A stretch of 64,000 nt of DNA, taken from positions 2,294,001 to 2,358,000 of the forward strand of contig CM036627.1 in NCBI GenBank assembly GCA_020746105.1, given 5' to 3'. The position numbers and the translations under genes were made by a program. Source of the stretch: Trogon surrucura. Taxonomy: Eukaryota > Chordata > Aves > Trogoniformes > Trogonidae. The notes beneath the pieces were generated by a model, which was given only the letters and a program-made list of their open reading frames with translations, ran no database searches and was not told the origin of the DNA. This document shows positions 1 through 14,776 of the stretch, one piece after another. Positions within the stretch are counted from its first letter, which is position 1. Every line of letters starts with the position of its first letter.

Positions 1-719
1 AAAAGACGATAATTAAATACAGAGAAGTATTTCATCCTGTCATAATCTTTGGCTGTCTGAAACATCAGAAACTTATAAAGAAGCTGATTTGTCTCCATAG
101 CAAAAAGAAGACAGACACCTAAAATCTTGTCTGCATTAATCAATCTGCTGTAAGATAGCTTTTTAAAGGAAGACCCAACCACTTAAGCAAATTTTAGGTA
201 CCTTCTCTACAGTCTGGTGTTTGAAGAGACTTTTATTTTCTATTTTGTCTCTACCGCTGGCTCAGATTCCAGTCCTCTTGTTTCTTTGGCCAAGGTGCTC
301 TTTTCTCCAACACACAGCAGAGATGCCGGGCCTCCGTCAAATCGTCCCGTGTACTACATATATTTTACTCACAAAGTGTAGAATTTACAGTCAGATTAAA
401 TGACAAACAGAAAAACACAGAGAGTCCTCCAAACAAACTCTTTATTTTCCTGGGCAATAAGTAACATGAAGCTTGTCTGTGTCTCCAGACTTCAAAGCTC
501 TATATTTCTTTCCCCACCAGACACTCTGCCTTCTTTTTCAGTAAACAAATTCATTCTGCACTGTCCTGCTGAGAGTTAACTTTGTATTCAAGCCGCCAAA
601 CAGGTCAGCTATTGTGTCCTCTCTGAATACTGCTTTTATCTGACAGGTCTATGAGTCAGCAACATCTTCCTTAAATACTCACTTCCAGCACCACACGTCT
701 TAACCACTACAGCATTTTG

Positions 720-1420
720 TTCAACGCAATTACGCTCGGTGAACGTGCCCTAGGCCTGTCTAGTCCAAAACTAATACGGCAGCAACAGGATTTCAACTCA
801 TAAAGATCTTACGCATATCTCAAGGCTACCCTGACTTGTAATTTATGCCTCCACATCGAGTTACGTTTCCAAGCGGCGCAGAGCGAAACACACCACTCGT
901 TAAGGCAGAAACCGCGTAGGTGTGGGAAGCAAGGAGGCGGCCCAGGACTGCTGCCGTAAGGGCTGCAGAGAGCGTGTTTTCACACCCGCACCACACATAT
1001 CACATACGTAACTGGGCCGGATTGCCTGGGCATGTTTCCTGCCTGCGGGCCAGACTCTTGACTTGCTGACACATCCACATCTTGCAGAGCCAAGGACACG
1101 ATCGGGAAAACTGACTCGACCGTAATCTGTTGCCTGGGAGGTTTAGGAAACTACAGTGCCAGCAAACAGCTCTCCCCCCTGGGCCGGAACGCTGCAGTGA
1201 ACTTGCTTATATGTATTGCTGCCAAACTACATTCAACAGAATGTAACAGCGACTTGACTGGCAGAATGAAAGAACTGAATTAGTAGAAGCTCTTTTAGAG
1301 CTGTGGCTGCTGCTGTCCCACTCCGAGCCCCCGGCAGCCTCTGCCCTTCGAGGTGGTTTTGTGCCGCAGACACATTGCGGGATGAGGGTCTTGTCCAGAG
1401 GAATATACGGTCCAAACAGA
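720..1420. other. CpG-rich patch
   Basis: CpG dinucleotides cluster here (for example GCGGCGCAGAGCG, ACCGCG, ACGATCGGG, GGCCGGAACG) against an AT-rich background. No coding exon is recognised. It could be a promoter or enhancer island or simply a GC-rich repeat remnant. Confidence 0.4.
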
Positions 1421-2440
1421 ACTGACTATAGGAAGATTACGACTTAGGCAGTTTTTATGTTTTATTAATAACCTATCAGAGCAAGAAAATGGGGTCTGTG
1501 AAGATTTTTATTTTGTTTTCCCCGTTTTATGATCATTCCAGACCCACCCCAGGAACTCACCATAAACAAGCCCGTACCTATGGAAGAGTAATAGCATGAA
1601 GTTTGTTCATAAAAAAAACCCAAAATATTTTCTACCTCCGCTCCCCAAAAGCCCTTGTCCAGGACTAATTAAATCGCAAAGCTGCTAATAAAAGAAGCAA
1701 TAAAGCTGAAAGATTGTGAAGGAAGTACACTTTGGACAAATTTTAAGGGATAATTCTGCCTACATTTCTACAAACCTGCCCCAAAAGGTGGCTACAACAC
1801 AAGAGCACTACTTCAGGACTACACAGCACTGCAGAGGAGTCTTCTACTGAAAAGCTAGAGCAACTGCTGCATAAAGTTAAAATTCAGAATACTTAGAATA
1901 TAAATACTATAATTACATAGCACCATAATTACAGTTAATTACCCGAAAGGTTAGGAAAGAACTTGTGCAAGATAAAGTAAACTCTTCAGCTAATAGAAGG
2001 TTTTGCTAATAGATTTGTCAGGTCCAGGTAAAAGAAAATGTATTTCTCTTTTAAAAAAGTAACATGTCCTTTATGTGAATCCATAGTGGAAAAATAGGGA
2101 GGTTATTAAACACACTGTAGAGGGATAATACGTGGTTCTAGTTCAAAATTAACTGAGTAGAGAATGACTTTAGCTGCTTGCAATGCCAGTTGCTTAGTCT
2201 AGACAGCCTCCCATAAATCTGAACAAAATCCACGACACTGCTGCAAAACAAAGGGAAAAAGAAAGAGAACAAAGAGTTTCACTTTCATTTCTAACAGCTG
2301 ACCCAGTCTACACAGAAAACGAGTGATGTATTTCCAGCTGATACCTACAAGAGTGTGAGAAACAGGGAATATCCAGCAGCACTCAACACAGATGCCTATG
2401 GACTACCTCAGATACACACTGTTCAAAAGAGAACATCACC

Positions 2441-2779
2441 ACAAAAAAAAAACAAAAAAAAAACCCCCAAACAAAACAAAACCTGCCAATCCAAGCCTGA
2501 AATGTCAATTTAATCATTAAATGCAATCACAACAATGCAGTATCAGACTCAGTGCAAAAAATTGGTGGAAAAAACGGAAAAGAAACATACAGAAGAGAGG
2601 CAGTTGCAGCCAACATGTTCTCCACATTCAATTTGATCATAAATTTTCCTACTGTCTCTGTTGTCCAGAGTGCACTACGAGCACTCACAGTAGGGTGAAC
2701 AACAACCATAGCACTGAACTAAAACTGGGGAGGTGCGTGTGTTGGATTTCCTGTCTTTCTCTCTTTCTTTCTTTCTTTC
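2441..2779. repeat. Low-complexity A/C tract and CTTT microsatellite
   Basis: An A-rich tract interrupted by C (2441-2483) and a CTTT repeat (about 2754-2779) bracket ordinary intronic sequence. Simple repeats only. Confidence 0.85.
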
Positions 2780-5700
2780 AATTAAGGTAATGTCACTTAA
2801 ATTACTACAACTTTACAGAGTAAATAATTATAGAAAGATCTCATTTAGAACCTCCCCAACATTCTGGAGCATAAACACACCAGTATTTTCATACACAGGA
2901 AAAGAAACATAACTTCTCAAATCCTATTGAGAAATACCTATGTAACATTCCTACAGAACTCACCTCTCTAAAACCAGAAGAAAACAGTAGAACCTACTGT
3001 ACAATGACTTCACTTCATATTTTCTTGTAAATTTTACATTTCTGAAATATGTCAAGTCAAATCAATTGATGGCTTGTTATTAACCTGAACTCCTTCCTGG
3101 GAAGTAGCGGCTCTCATTAACAAATGTCATCATTAAGGGTGAGAGATACTGCCTAGGCGTGTCTCTAGATAATTCTATGTCCCTACTGTTTAAGTCAGGC
3201 TTATCCTCCTTGTTTTCTTCAAACACTTAGTCTGTCATAATCAATATGGTTATGAGTACACATAACAATCAGCTTCTGCTGAAGTTTACTACAGCTGTAG
3301 CTATCAGAATACTCAATTACCACAAAGCTGTGGTTATTTTTGGTTTTTGCTTTATTTGTTGTTAGATTTTTTTTCTTTAATGGCTAAAACCAGAGGCATG
3401 ACATGCCACTAAAGAATTCTTCCTTCTAAACATCACCGAGAACTTCTGTTAGAACGTACTCAGTTAAAACTGACCAGGCAAGCTAGTACTTTGAAAGAAG
3501 AGTACACAGCAGTAACCCACAAAAACTAGATCTTGTCTGCTGTGAACCATGGCCAAACTCGCCTGCATTTAATACAAAATGACTCACTAACCAAGATTTC
3601 CCCCTAGAGTCCTCCAGATCTATTGCCCAATAATTTTAGTCTACTAAGAACTACTTCTATGATGAATTAGGCTCAAACATATCTTTTTTTTTTCCCCCCC
3701 ATAGACTCTGTACATAGAAAAATAATTTTTTTTAAGTGTCTGCTCAGGCAGTACAAAAATTATTGCTAGCAACAAGTTTTCCTCCTCCCCTCCCAACTAC
3801 TTAAATAAAACCTGCCATGCAAGCTTTTAAAGAAAACAAAACAGCACCCGTAACTCCTTGGGTAAAAACCATCCGGTGTTTATTTCTTCTCTCACAAGAA
3901 AATATAAAGAAAACGGTTATTACAACTGAGATGCCTGATGTCTACTGGAGACAGAACAAAAAAAAACCCCAAACAGTAGCATTCAGCAGAATGACGCGCT
4001 GAGCTAGGGCAGGTGGGTCCTTAGAGTTTTCCTTCTCTGTTACTACACCATTAATTCCCACTGTCCTGGATATCAGTATGAATGTGCTTCATACCTATTC
4101 CTCTCCTCACGGCAATACGAAGATCACTGGAACAGTGAACGACTGTTACAGAATGTTTCCGCCATTATTTCCTGTCAATAAAGGGCAGAATATAGTTTTT
4201 GCGGATTTCCTTAGCTAAAAGTTGTGTCCAAGAGTCCATGCTGCTTCCAATAAATGTATGAGCTTCTGATAAACCTGAGACAACAGGCACACAGTCAGAA
4301 TAGACTGGCTTTTTCCTTTTTCCACTCTTCAAGGAGAACCTAAAAACTGGGCGGTTAACAGGTCTCAGTAGGCGCCCCCTAGTCACAGTGCTGTGGAGTT
4401 TGTTCAGCGGCACTCACTGATCTGCCACCAGCGGTGACAAAAGTTGGGATCCATTAGTATGCTGGTGATCCTCGGCTTATTTTCTCTCTCTTACCATTCT
4501 TCCGTCAAGATGCACATATGAATGAGAACAAACTTGGCTGGAGCTGACTTTCAGTGGACAAAAGCAGTGCTGGCAGCTGGCAGCGAAACACACTATTCCA
4601 GCCTAAAAAGCAGTCTCTGCTCTGACATCACTTCTCTCATCATGCACAACTATAATGACCAATCTAGCAGAGGTGATAAGTTTTTGCTTTTTTCTTTCCC
4701 CTGGTGTTAATACATGAAGACATTCAAGGGAACTGGAGAGATCCCAGCTCTAGAATTTGCTCCAATGACAGAATTAATTTCCTGCGTGCAGCACCATGCA
4801 CGGCATCTCTTCCGATGAAACGCGTCACTGTGCTATATTTGGTTGCTTTGCTGTGTGACAGGGAAGATTTGACTGGTGCATTCGCACATGTGGATTTGCT
4901 CAGTCCATGTAAACCAGCACAATACAATAGCAAATGACAACATTTTCTAAAACAAATATTAAAACAATGTGTGGGGTTTTTTTTAAAAAAATAGGAAACT
5001 GATATGAATGTTTACTGGACTTTATCATAGCTCTGAAGAGATGGACCAGAGAGAAAAGGAAATTATGCACTGAACTGGAGACAGTAGACACCGAAAACAA
5101 AATGTTCTGGCAATCATCTTCTGTGACAGCCATGTAAACTATGATATATTATAACTTACTTTTTTTTATGTAAAACTTTAGCTCTGAGCATTCTAGGCTG
5201 AAATCAAATGTAGCGTTAAATAACAAAGTGGATAAATCCACCTACTTGGTGTTTCAGTCGTGACCCTCAGAGAATATTATTTCTGGATACAGAAATTTCA
5301 TGAATTGATATTACTGCTTGCTGAAGAGACAACAATAAAATGCACAGGTTTATTTATAGGTCTATTTATAGCTAATTTCTGCACCTTTATACTACAGTTA
5401 AAAAACTATAATGCCCATAGTAGGACTGAATGAGCATTACGCACAAGCCTGATCCCCATTTCAAAATCCTAAGGAATCGAGAAAACTTCAACAAGGCAAT
5501 CTTCAGGAAGTTACCGAATCATTGTACGCTGTGTCTCAGGTGTGAACAAACATCCTTTTTCTAGTCAAAGATAACTGCCTGTAGAACTCCCCCAGGATTC
5601 ATGGTTTCCTGAAAACTATCACTTTTATCCAACTCATGCAGTACATCAGTTCAAGGAAGAATGCCCTAATTTGTTTCGATATTAGCCTAGGTGATTTTCC

Positions 5701-8700
5701 TTGCAACAAATGGGCAACACTCCAGCATCGGAGCACTGGCAACAGAACAGTAAGGGTGCTGGCAATCTCTGGCTGGTGGGATATCACAAAAAGCTGGAGG
5801 TGGTAACCTCTTCGCCGGTACAGATGGATGCAGACAAGGATGCCTGCCCACTGCTGTGACATGCTCCTTCGTAACGAGTGTTAAACTACCAGATTTCTGC
5901 AGCACGGAGTTGTACACTCCGGAGTACACTTAGGTTCTTATGTACAAAGGAAACTCTGCATCCAAATTGCTTTGTTTCTATTGTTACAAAAAGTTAAAAT
6001 AAGAAAAAATGTTTTTAAAGTGCACTTACATACAGTGAAAAGAAAGAAGCCTTCCGGAAGGACTTGCAACTACTGTTTTGTGCAAGATTTCCTCCCATTT
6101 TGGGTCTTTACATAGGAGTAGCAGTCCCACTTGCTTTGCCCTACAAAATATGACAGATTCTAGATAAAACATGCCAGCCAAAGTCAGAAGCATGAGTTAG
6201 TGTTATGTGCACCACCTATGCACAATATGGGAAAGCAGCTTTTGACAAACTAGAGGAGTTAGGAGGACAATGCAGAACTGAATTCCTAGGCAGAAATTCA
6301 GCTCTGCACAGAAAGGTAACCTCCATAGCTGTGCACTCGGGTTTCCTTCTCTCCAGACACTCTTGTCTCCTCACATTCAGAGAGCTGTATCTGCAAGGTT
6401 CTGATCCAGCCGTTGCTGTACCCCGTGTACCCAGAGCATCGGGCCCATGGTTCCGTCTCCTCCCTTTCTACAGTTGTGCGTGCCTAACGCAGCTACTCGA
6501 GCAAGAGCGTCAGAAGGGTGACCATTAGGATTCTACTCACAGCTGTTCTCCTAAATGATTACATGATAATTCCGATTAAACATCTTCTAGTGCCTTTGTC
6601 ACATCTATACTTCGCACAGAAGTGCTGGAAAAATCTGTCTTTCTGACATTGTTCTAGTGCTTTTTGTTGGCTTGCCATGTTCAGCGCGGGCAGCTGTTCA
6701 CCAAGCAGCAAAAATGTCTCTCTGGCTGTTCAGCTGAGCCACCAAACTCTCTTCTGGGCTTGTTAATGTTAGAGATAGCAATTTTTGGATTGATAACAAA
6801 CTGTTCCTTTCCCCCACATTGTGTTCATGAGACTTCTGCGCTCTGCTGTGTCCCTACCCAAGCATTAAAGAAAAATGTGCTTTCAGCTGTCCTTCAAGAA
6901 TCTGATCAGGTTTTCCCAGCCACTTCTAGGAAGTTTCACATTGTTGCCCAAATACAATTGCTCTGTAACTATTGGGAGGATTTTTAACTTCTCAGCCTAC
7001 ATACTTTGTGCTAGTCAAATGAACACAGAGATTACAAAATCGATTTTCCGGGCACTTTCAAAGATATTTTTTCTTATCCTGACAGAAACATAAGGGAATA
7101 TTTGAGCAGCCTATGTTAATATATTTCACAGAATAATCTTGAGCAAATGAAAATGTAAACTTTTCTATGATCACTGTTTTTGGGTGACAAGCGTTTTGCT
7201 TATGTCTTTACATGTGTCTTGTCCCTGTTTTGATTTTCACATTTGGAGGTTTTGGGAGCACTCGTCTCATCAGTTCTGAGACCTCATTTCTTTCTTACTC
7301 CTTATGCTGAACTATCTGACTTCTGCAACAGTCTTTTTAGCTTGCTAAGCCAACAGCAAACTAACCCAGTAAAAAGAAAAAAGAATTTTCATATGTTGGC
7401 TGAGTGAACTGAATCAGATAAGTGCAAGAGTCACGGCCGCGCTGCTCAGGAATCGGGGAGAGGGACCTCTGAATTCTCCATTATCACCTCCACGGACTCA
7501 CAACTCCTAGGACCAGGTCTGGGCCCTTCCTTGGGAGCAGGAGGCTCCACCCTCACCAATCCTGTATACATCTCAGTAAAATCTTCATGAGTTGCACTTC
7601 ACCAGAGAGCAAAGCACGATACTGCACGTCCTGGCACCAGGCTTGGCATCACAACAGGGCACACGCCCCCTGCTCAGCAAACATCAGGCAGGAATCCTCA
7701 CCAGCTGAAAAGCGCTGGTGCCAACAGCCCTGGTACCTCCTGGAGCAATAACTTCTGTTTCTGAGTGCCTCTACTCTCAGCCACATATAGCTCTCCCACT
7801 GTTTTTTGGCAGATCTGCTCTTACATCTTTTTTTAAAATTAGCTCCAATGTCCCTGCTGAACACGCAAGATTATCTTAAGGTCATATAAAAATATTTACA
7901 GGGACACATATCTACAGATTCCTTAAGGACATGAGCCAAGCTCATGAAAAAATCTGCTAAATCAATATGGTTCTCAAGGGAACAAAAACTTGGTCCCCTA
8001 ATCTTCCTGGATGGTTGATAGCATCTGCCACAATGGGGCTCCTATCCTGAGCAGGCCTCTGAGTACAACTGGGATGCAAACAATAATTTTCAGAGTCATC
8101 ACATTCAGAGAAATTACTGTGCTGTCCTAATGTGTACATTACATGTATTATTTATATAACAGTCCAAAAAGCTTTGTTAAATGAACATCTTCAAGTGCAA
8201 GTAGAATGTGGATAGGCTCACTCTAATCATTTACACCTAAAAAGAACAACACAGCATGAACACATCAGTTTCTGTTTTACATTGATTGCAATGTTTTAAA
8301 TTAAAATAATCTCTTTCCTTTCCATGTTTCTTTCCTCCTAAACCCCTGTAAAACAGTTGTACAGGCTGTCAGTGGTTTCATCAGCGCTTTTTACTAGTTA
8401 GCTAATGTTCTACCCATTAGTGGGTAGGTGACTATTTCTGTATAAGAAAAAAAAAATTGATAGAATCACCCAGAAAAACTGAAGACTACAGAATTTGGAC
8501 ATTAAACACAAGCTTTGTTTCTCTTGTAATCAAGTCTCAATGCAAAGCCAAGTCCTCTAACAAGCCTGTGTCTTTGCCAGCAGATTTCTTCCTTGCCATC
8601 AGATCTTTTACACTAAGTAAATAGCTATAACCACTATCGGAATTTTTCTAATATACATTAGAATTAATTTTACCTTCGTGTTATCTGAGCTGTTCCCAAA

Positions 8701-11700
8701 GGCGACTAGTTGGTAACACTGAAGTGGCAGAAGGCAATGCAGAGGCTACCGAGAGGTTAACCTTGACTTTGGAGAAGCTACTGTGTACGTCTGTGACGGA
8801 CAGGGAAATGGAATTTATAACTTCTCTGATCAACTAATACCGTACCCACAAAGCAGACCCCACTGCTTACTTCCCAAGAAGTATTATTAATTACTTATGC
8901 CCAAAGTGTCCGGGTTCAGAGATGGTCAGCATACAGCGCTCTCCGTGATGGGTTGCATCCTCTGAGATGTCCTTTCTCAAGGCTCTGTGCACTAACTCTA
9001 TTCAGATGCTCATTTACTGAGGTTACCGTGTATTCAAAATATGGAAAGCAACTTAATGCTTCACAGTTTGGCTCATGTCATCCTGCAACTGATAAAACAA
9101 CAAACGTCTAAATAAAAAATAATCCAACTGAAAGTAAATGTTAAAATTTCCTTCAGTCTGACATGCTGTTGTCAAAGCCCAAACACCTAGGGCTACGAGA
9201 ACAGACATGAACAGGTTAAACTACAGAGGCTCAAAATCTGGTCAGAAAGAAATCAAAACTGAATAATCCAGAAAAAAAAATAAAAATAAAATTGTGCCAG
9301 GAAATTAGTGGTTGACTTACACCCTTAAGAATGAGGCTTTGGACCCCTCTTATATTTTTATCCCCTAGTTTAAATTTGGATTTTCTCCTTCCTCTCAGCT
9401 GCCTTCAGTGAGAAGTTTTTGGACAACCTGTAAAACTGGGCAAAAAAAAAAAAAGTATGTGCAGCATAAAGTCTGATCACTAAGTTTTAAGGAAAAGTCA
9501 TCTTAGCATTCCTTGCTTTAACTTAACCAAGGTTTCAACTGAGCAGACAGCACTTAAAATCTTCTGCCTCAGAAGGAAGGAGCAAAGGAGGAGAACAGAT
9601 TTCGGAAGAGCTAGATGAAAGAGTTAAAGAATAGGCTAGCAAGAAACACAGGAACTCAAAGAAAACAAAGAGCTCAATCCTATGAGGTGCCCAGTACTTG
9701 CAACACCCATTGAAATGAAAGGTAGTTGGCAAACCTAAGAAATTTCCTGACATCATGTCCAGAGGAATAGCCTCTGCCTTTCTGTGATGGATACACACAG
9801 GAAAGGGTCTGTCATTTAGTCACTGCTTGGTCAACAAACTTTCAAAAAGGATGTTTAGACAGGTAAAAAAAACAGCCAACCAAAACCAAACAAAAAAAAT
9901 TCCCAAACAACAAGAAGTCCACATGTTCCTCTCACATTTTGTGCTTGCCCTTCTATGGGTATCTGAATTTCTCTATTTCTCTTCTCATACACCAACAAAC
10001 TATGTCTATGGACCAACCGCATCATTCAGCTTTATTCAGATTAGTCTCACTGAGATGAGCTGGGTAAGATTCCAGCAGACCCAGAGGATTCTTCCAGTCC
10101 TAACGTCTCCTGAGCCTTCCTACTCCTCTGCCCCTGTGCAGCCAGCATGTCCCTTCCCTCCAGAGATCCAAACCGTTGTGGGGCTGAGGCCATAAGCTAG
10201 AGAGGGCGATTCAAAGCACAGCTGTCACCACTTTTTTTTTTTACCTGGATGCTCAAGGTACTATCATGCTAAAAGACATCTTTTTTTTCCTCCTCCAGTT
10301 TCAAGCACTGGTTTGCAGGTTGTCAAGCATTCAGCTTTAAGTGGGGCATGCATTCACTTGCGTCTCCAGAACAGCGTTTACATTAACAAACACACTTTTC
10401 AAACAGGCAATGTCTCTTGAACAGTAAAATGTTTTATACAGAAAAAGACATGAGGTTTTAGCAAAAGGAAAGCTGTAGATACCCAGGAAAAAGCAAGAGG
10501 GAGCTTCCCAAATGAGAGATACAGGCTCATGGGAAGATCACAGTGCTCCAAATCACCACGGATTCCTTTGCTGAATAGACATCCTTCTGCAGCTCCAGTT
10601 GGCAGCCATCAGTGCTTACACTGTGAGAAGGATTCAGAAAAACTTGTTTAGTCACCCTGTAGGTACAAGCATTTTCAAGGTTATCCAAGCTACAGCAGCT
10701 GTTCTGTTAGCAAGTCCTTCACCTGCATTAAGAACCATCCTCTGGGCCTGTAAAAGTGTTCAGTAATGCATGGATGCAGAAAAAAAGAGTTAGAAACACT
10801 CATGGGCATTTTATGTGCATGGACTCTGAATATCAAACACCTGAACCTTCTAATAAAAATGCCTAAAGTAATATTTCATTCATATTAAACACTGTAATAA
10901 GGCCTTGTAGTATTTATGCATAGAATTTAACAATTGTGTATAGCTTTTTACAAGTATGTATATGTTTCTCTGTGTGCATGCACTTCACCCAGCACTACAC
11001 GAGATAATTACACAAATTACACAGCTGTAATTGATAATGAGGAACCAAGTTATACTCTAGCATATCATTGGGTACTACTTAACGGTCTTCCAATACATAT
11101 TCATTGCTATTGGTTTCCAGAGTTTTGAACTTGGAACAGCTTCAAAATTCACAATGTTTTAAGTCACCAGGAAACTAAATAACTCTTTCTTTCTTTCCCT
11201 ATCCCAAATTCAGAATTTAGATCCAAACCACAAATACCGACAGAGGCCCCGAAATTGAATTCTCACAATCGCTGCAGTAGCAGGTTCACAGTTCAGCGCT
11301 CCGTGCCCTTGCAGCACTGCCAAGAGGCAGCTTTATCTCGCTCGAAATTGAGATTTAAGGCTTCGAAGGGGACACAAATCAGCTGCCTAGCCATCTAACT
11401 TGCTGGACCTTAGCATCATAATTTTTAAAATACGTTTTTGATCATTTTATACATCTTGTCTTTATGACTGGAATCACGGTGTGGAAAGGTGTCAGGCCTT
11501 ATGGGTAAAAGAGAGAAAACTCCTAACAGAAGTTTCATATTATGTTAATCTTTTCAATGACTTTTTGCTTTTTACAGTGCATAATAGTATCAAGTAGTCC
11601 ACAAAATAACTGGCGTAAGAGTTTTCACAGGACTCCTGGAAAGACCTGTAGAGCTCAGCAACAGCTTTGCCAATTTTCCCAATTGCTCCCCCAAAATTTA

Positions 11701-13287
11701 CACTAGCAGGATGCCATTGTGTGACCATTTTTTTTTCTAAAAGCAAGAGTTGTACTAGAATACTAGACAAAAGCATTCCTGAAATTTTGGCAAACTACGG
11801 CTCAAGCGATAGCAATTGTTATAATCTGGACTCAGTTCACCTACACAAGGAAATCATAACAAAATCTCATGACAGCAATAATAACTCTAACAGTGGTTCA
11901 GCACACAGAATCCACTTTATACCACGTCCATCTCTAGACATAATTGCAAGGAGATAACTTTTGTAAACAGTGGGCACTGCAGATATTTTAGAAGAAATAA
12001 ACAACTACAGGAATCCACTGTAGATGATCAGTTTGGAGAAATTCAGGATACACCTCAAATAATCGCGGGCTTTTGATACCGTACCAGCAAAACAATCAAA
12101 CTCTTGCTTAGATGAACACACCTAGTGGTTGTCAAAGCAAGGAGTTCCTACATGCTGAAAAAAACCCATGATTTCCCCTCAGCTACTTTGGCTTAACTAA
12201 GGCTTTCAGATAAAAATAGTAAAAAATAAAACATCTCTACTAAAAAAAAAAAAATTAAAGTCAAAGTACACAATGGAAAAAAACAGGACCATATCTGAGA
12301 GACAAGAGAAAAGAAACAAGAAGAAAGGAAGGAGAGGGTGATTAAAGCAAAATATAGCTTGTAAGAACATATCCTTAAAAAAAAATCCCAATATTTCCTC
12401 AAAAATACAGATTTCTTGAAAGTATGAAAATGTTAAGGTATCAGATACCAGGTCACCACTCTTAGGCCAAGACCTTTGGATGCTTAGTTCTATTCCTTGA
12501 ATTGAACACAGGTTGCTTTGGTAGACTGGGATTTAATTATACTTAAGCTAGGCCAATTCCCTTGCTTAACCAACGGACCACCTGGTGCTGGAGAGCCCTC
12601 TCATCTCTTCAGAGTTGTTACTACAGCCCTAAGGCTAAAACTCATCCAAATCCCCCCCCCTTTTTTTTTTTCTTATCTTTTCCACTTTAGCACTCAATCT
12701 TCTTCTGTGCACTACTGTCCTCTTCGCTTCCCCCACCGCCTTTCTGCAAGCTCTGAGCCAGGCTTTTCTGAGTGTCAGAACAGTGCCAAGGATAAATATT
12801 CTCAAGGGGAGTTTGTGCGAGTAGCTACTACCAGAAATTCCTGAGTAAATCCACCATTCACTAACCTCTCTGCGCAGACAAGGCTGGCTGTGCACATGAA
12901 TGTTGTGCATGAGCCTACACCCATGTCCTCCCTTTAGGGCTGTCGGTGTTCAAACTACACTCGTGGCGAGTTGGTTGACTTCTCTTTGGCACACATGCAC
13001 ATAAGACAGGACCAACACACAACAGTCCAGAAAAGTACTGTATTTCAGACAGAGCATCTGATGCTGAGAAAAGTATCACCTACTCGTTATTTGTTTAAAC
13101 TGAAAAAAAGGGAAACTTTTTCCAAAAAGGCCTCACTGGTTTTTAATCCGATAGTTCTAGATCTTTGCTTGCTTGCTTGCTATGTTTGCATTCATTTTTT
13201 TGTGAGCTATATCTACTTTTCATCCGGCAAAGCGAGCAAGTTAAGGAGCGTGAAAATGTAAAGGAACTGCATGAGCATATAAAGTGC

Positions 13288-13332
13288 AATGATAATATAG
13301 ATAATCAAGATAATCAATGATAATCAAGAAAT
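13288..13332 (+). repeat. GATAATCAA-type short tandem repeat
   Basis: Degenerate tandem units: GATAATATA, GATAATCAA, GATAATCAAT, GATAATCAAG. Each contains a GATAA core, so the array is also a cluster of potential GATA-factor sites. Confidence 0.8.
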
Positions 13333-14776
13333 CAGCTGACCTTAGTTTTGACTGCCTTATCATGCCTGAGACCCTGGAGCAACCAGCAAAAAGACCTAGA
13401 CTCTCCCCGCCAAAACATTCCATGTTTTAGAGTTTTCACCTAGAAACTACATGAGATGGAACTTGCAGCTGTTAGTCAACAGCATCCAAAAGCCTTGAAC
13501 TGACAGAAGCAATAAAAATCAGCTTATATGCAAGTACGTTAACTACTAATCTCAGAAAATAGGGAATGGCCCACACCCTGCTCCCAGATACTGCTGGAAA
13601 GCACACAAACGCTTCCTCATGTTTCCAATCTCATCATCTTTCTGACTGGATACATTCTCAAATAGCAGAAGTCCACTCCTAATTTTCTGTCAGCTATTGT
13701 ACAAGAAACTTTGCCCAACGAGATACAAAATGCTTAGGTAAACAGAGAGCAACTGAAAAATACCATTTATTTACATTTAACACACTGTTGCTTAAATTTG
13801 GCGGGACTTCCAGGTTTAGGAGCCCTTTGCCATGCATGTCCTAGTGTTCTAGCATTTTGTGTCATTTTGTGACATTTGCAGCAAATAGGCTTCCACAGAA
13901 AACATTCTGGTGGTCATGACAAGCGCTGCTCAAAGTAAAAGGGGTTAGGGAAGAGGATTTTCCCATATGCAACAGGAACACCAACTATGCTTCAAGCAAT
14001 AGCTGTAAGAGACGAATTTCTCAAATTGAGTAACCCGAACACTTCTATGACATTAGCTCCCAAGTTTTAAAAAAATCCTGTCTATTGGAAATGAGGGGAT
14101 CTGTGACATATCCCACTCTGCATGGCCCAAACAAAAATCATTAACATGTCACTGCCTTTGCTCCATTTCACAACAGAATTCTCTAGTTCTGGGGAGCACG
14201 ACAGTGGCGTCATTTGTTTTTTAAACATGTAGCACACTGGTCCTATTAAAACAACATCACAATACACAAGCACTCTTTGGGAAATGTTTCCATGTATGAA
14301 AAGCAGCAAAAGCCATTTGAAAGATATAGAAGATTTATGAAGGTTCTGACAAATCCACTCACGAAGCAGGGTCGCAGTAAGGGTCCGAAGGCAATCAGAA
14401 AAGGGTGTTGTGCCTAGGTAGGGAAGTGTGTGTGCAAGCTTATGTGTATGGGTTTTAAGCATCCTTAACATAGCAGCAGCCCAAAGTTCAGCTTCCTTTC
14501 AGGTTTGCTAAATGAGTTCTTCAATTGCCTGTGGATTAGGTGAGTACCATTGAAACACTCTCTTCAACCCTCTTCAGCGAGACTTTATTGAGAAACTCTT
14601 CCTGTAGAATTTCATGACAGGAAGAAGGATGCTGAACGTTGTTTTTCTTAGCCAGAAAAGCTACTTTCCTTAATTGGGAATGCCAATTTTAATCAAAGTT
14701 TTTATGTCGTAATGTAAGATGAATTTAAAATGCATGACTTAGCAACTATTAAGATTTTGCTCTTAACATTATATAG

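Noticed and set aside
5599..5929. Two overlapping - strand frames of 80-87 codons
   Set aside because: No homology recognised, no splice context, and two frames are open over the same bases.
6205..6528. + strand frame of 107 codons beginning with a charged, protein-like stretch
   Set aside because: It is followed by a GTAACC donor-like site but has no upstream acceptor or recognised domain; the length fits chance.
12193..12402. Phe/Leu-rich - strand frame resembling a membrane peptide
   Set aside because: It is the translation of A/T-rich low-complexity intron sequence.
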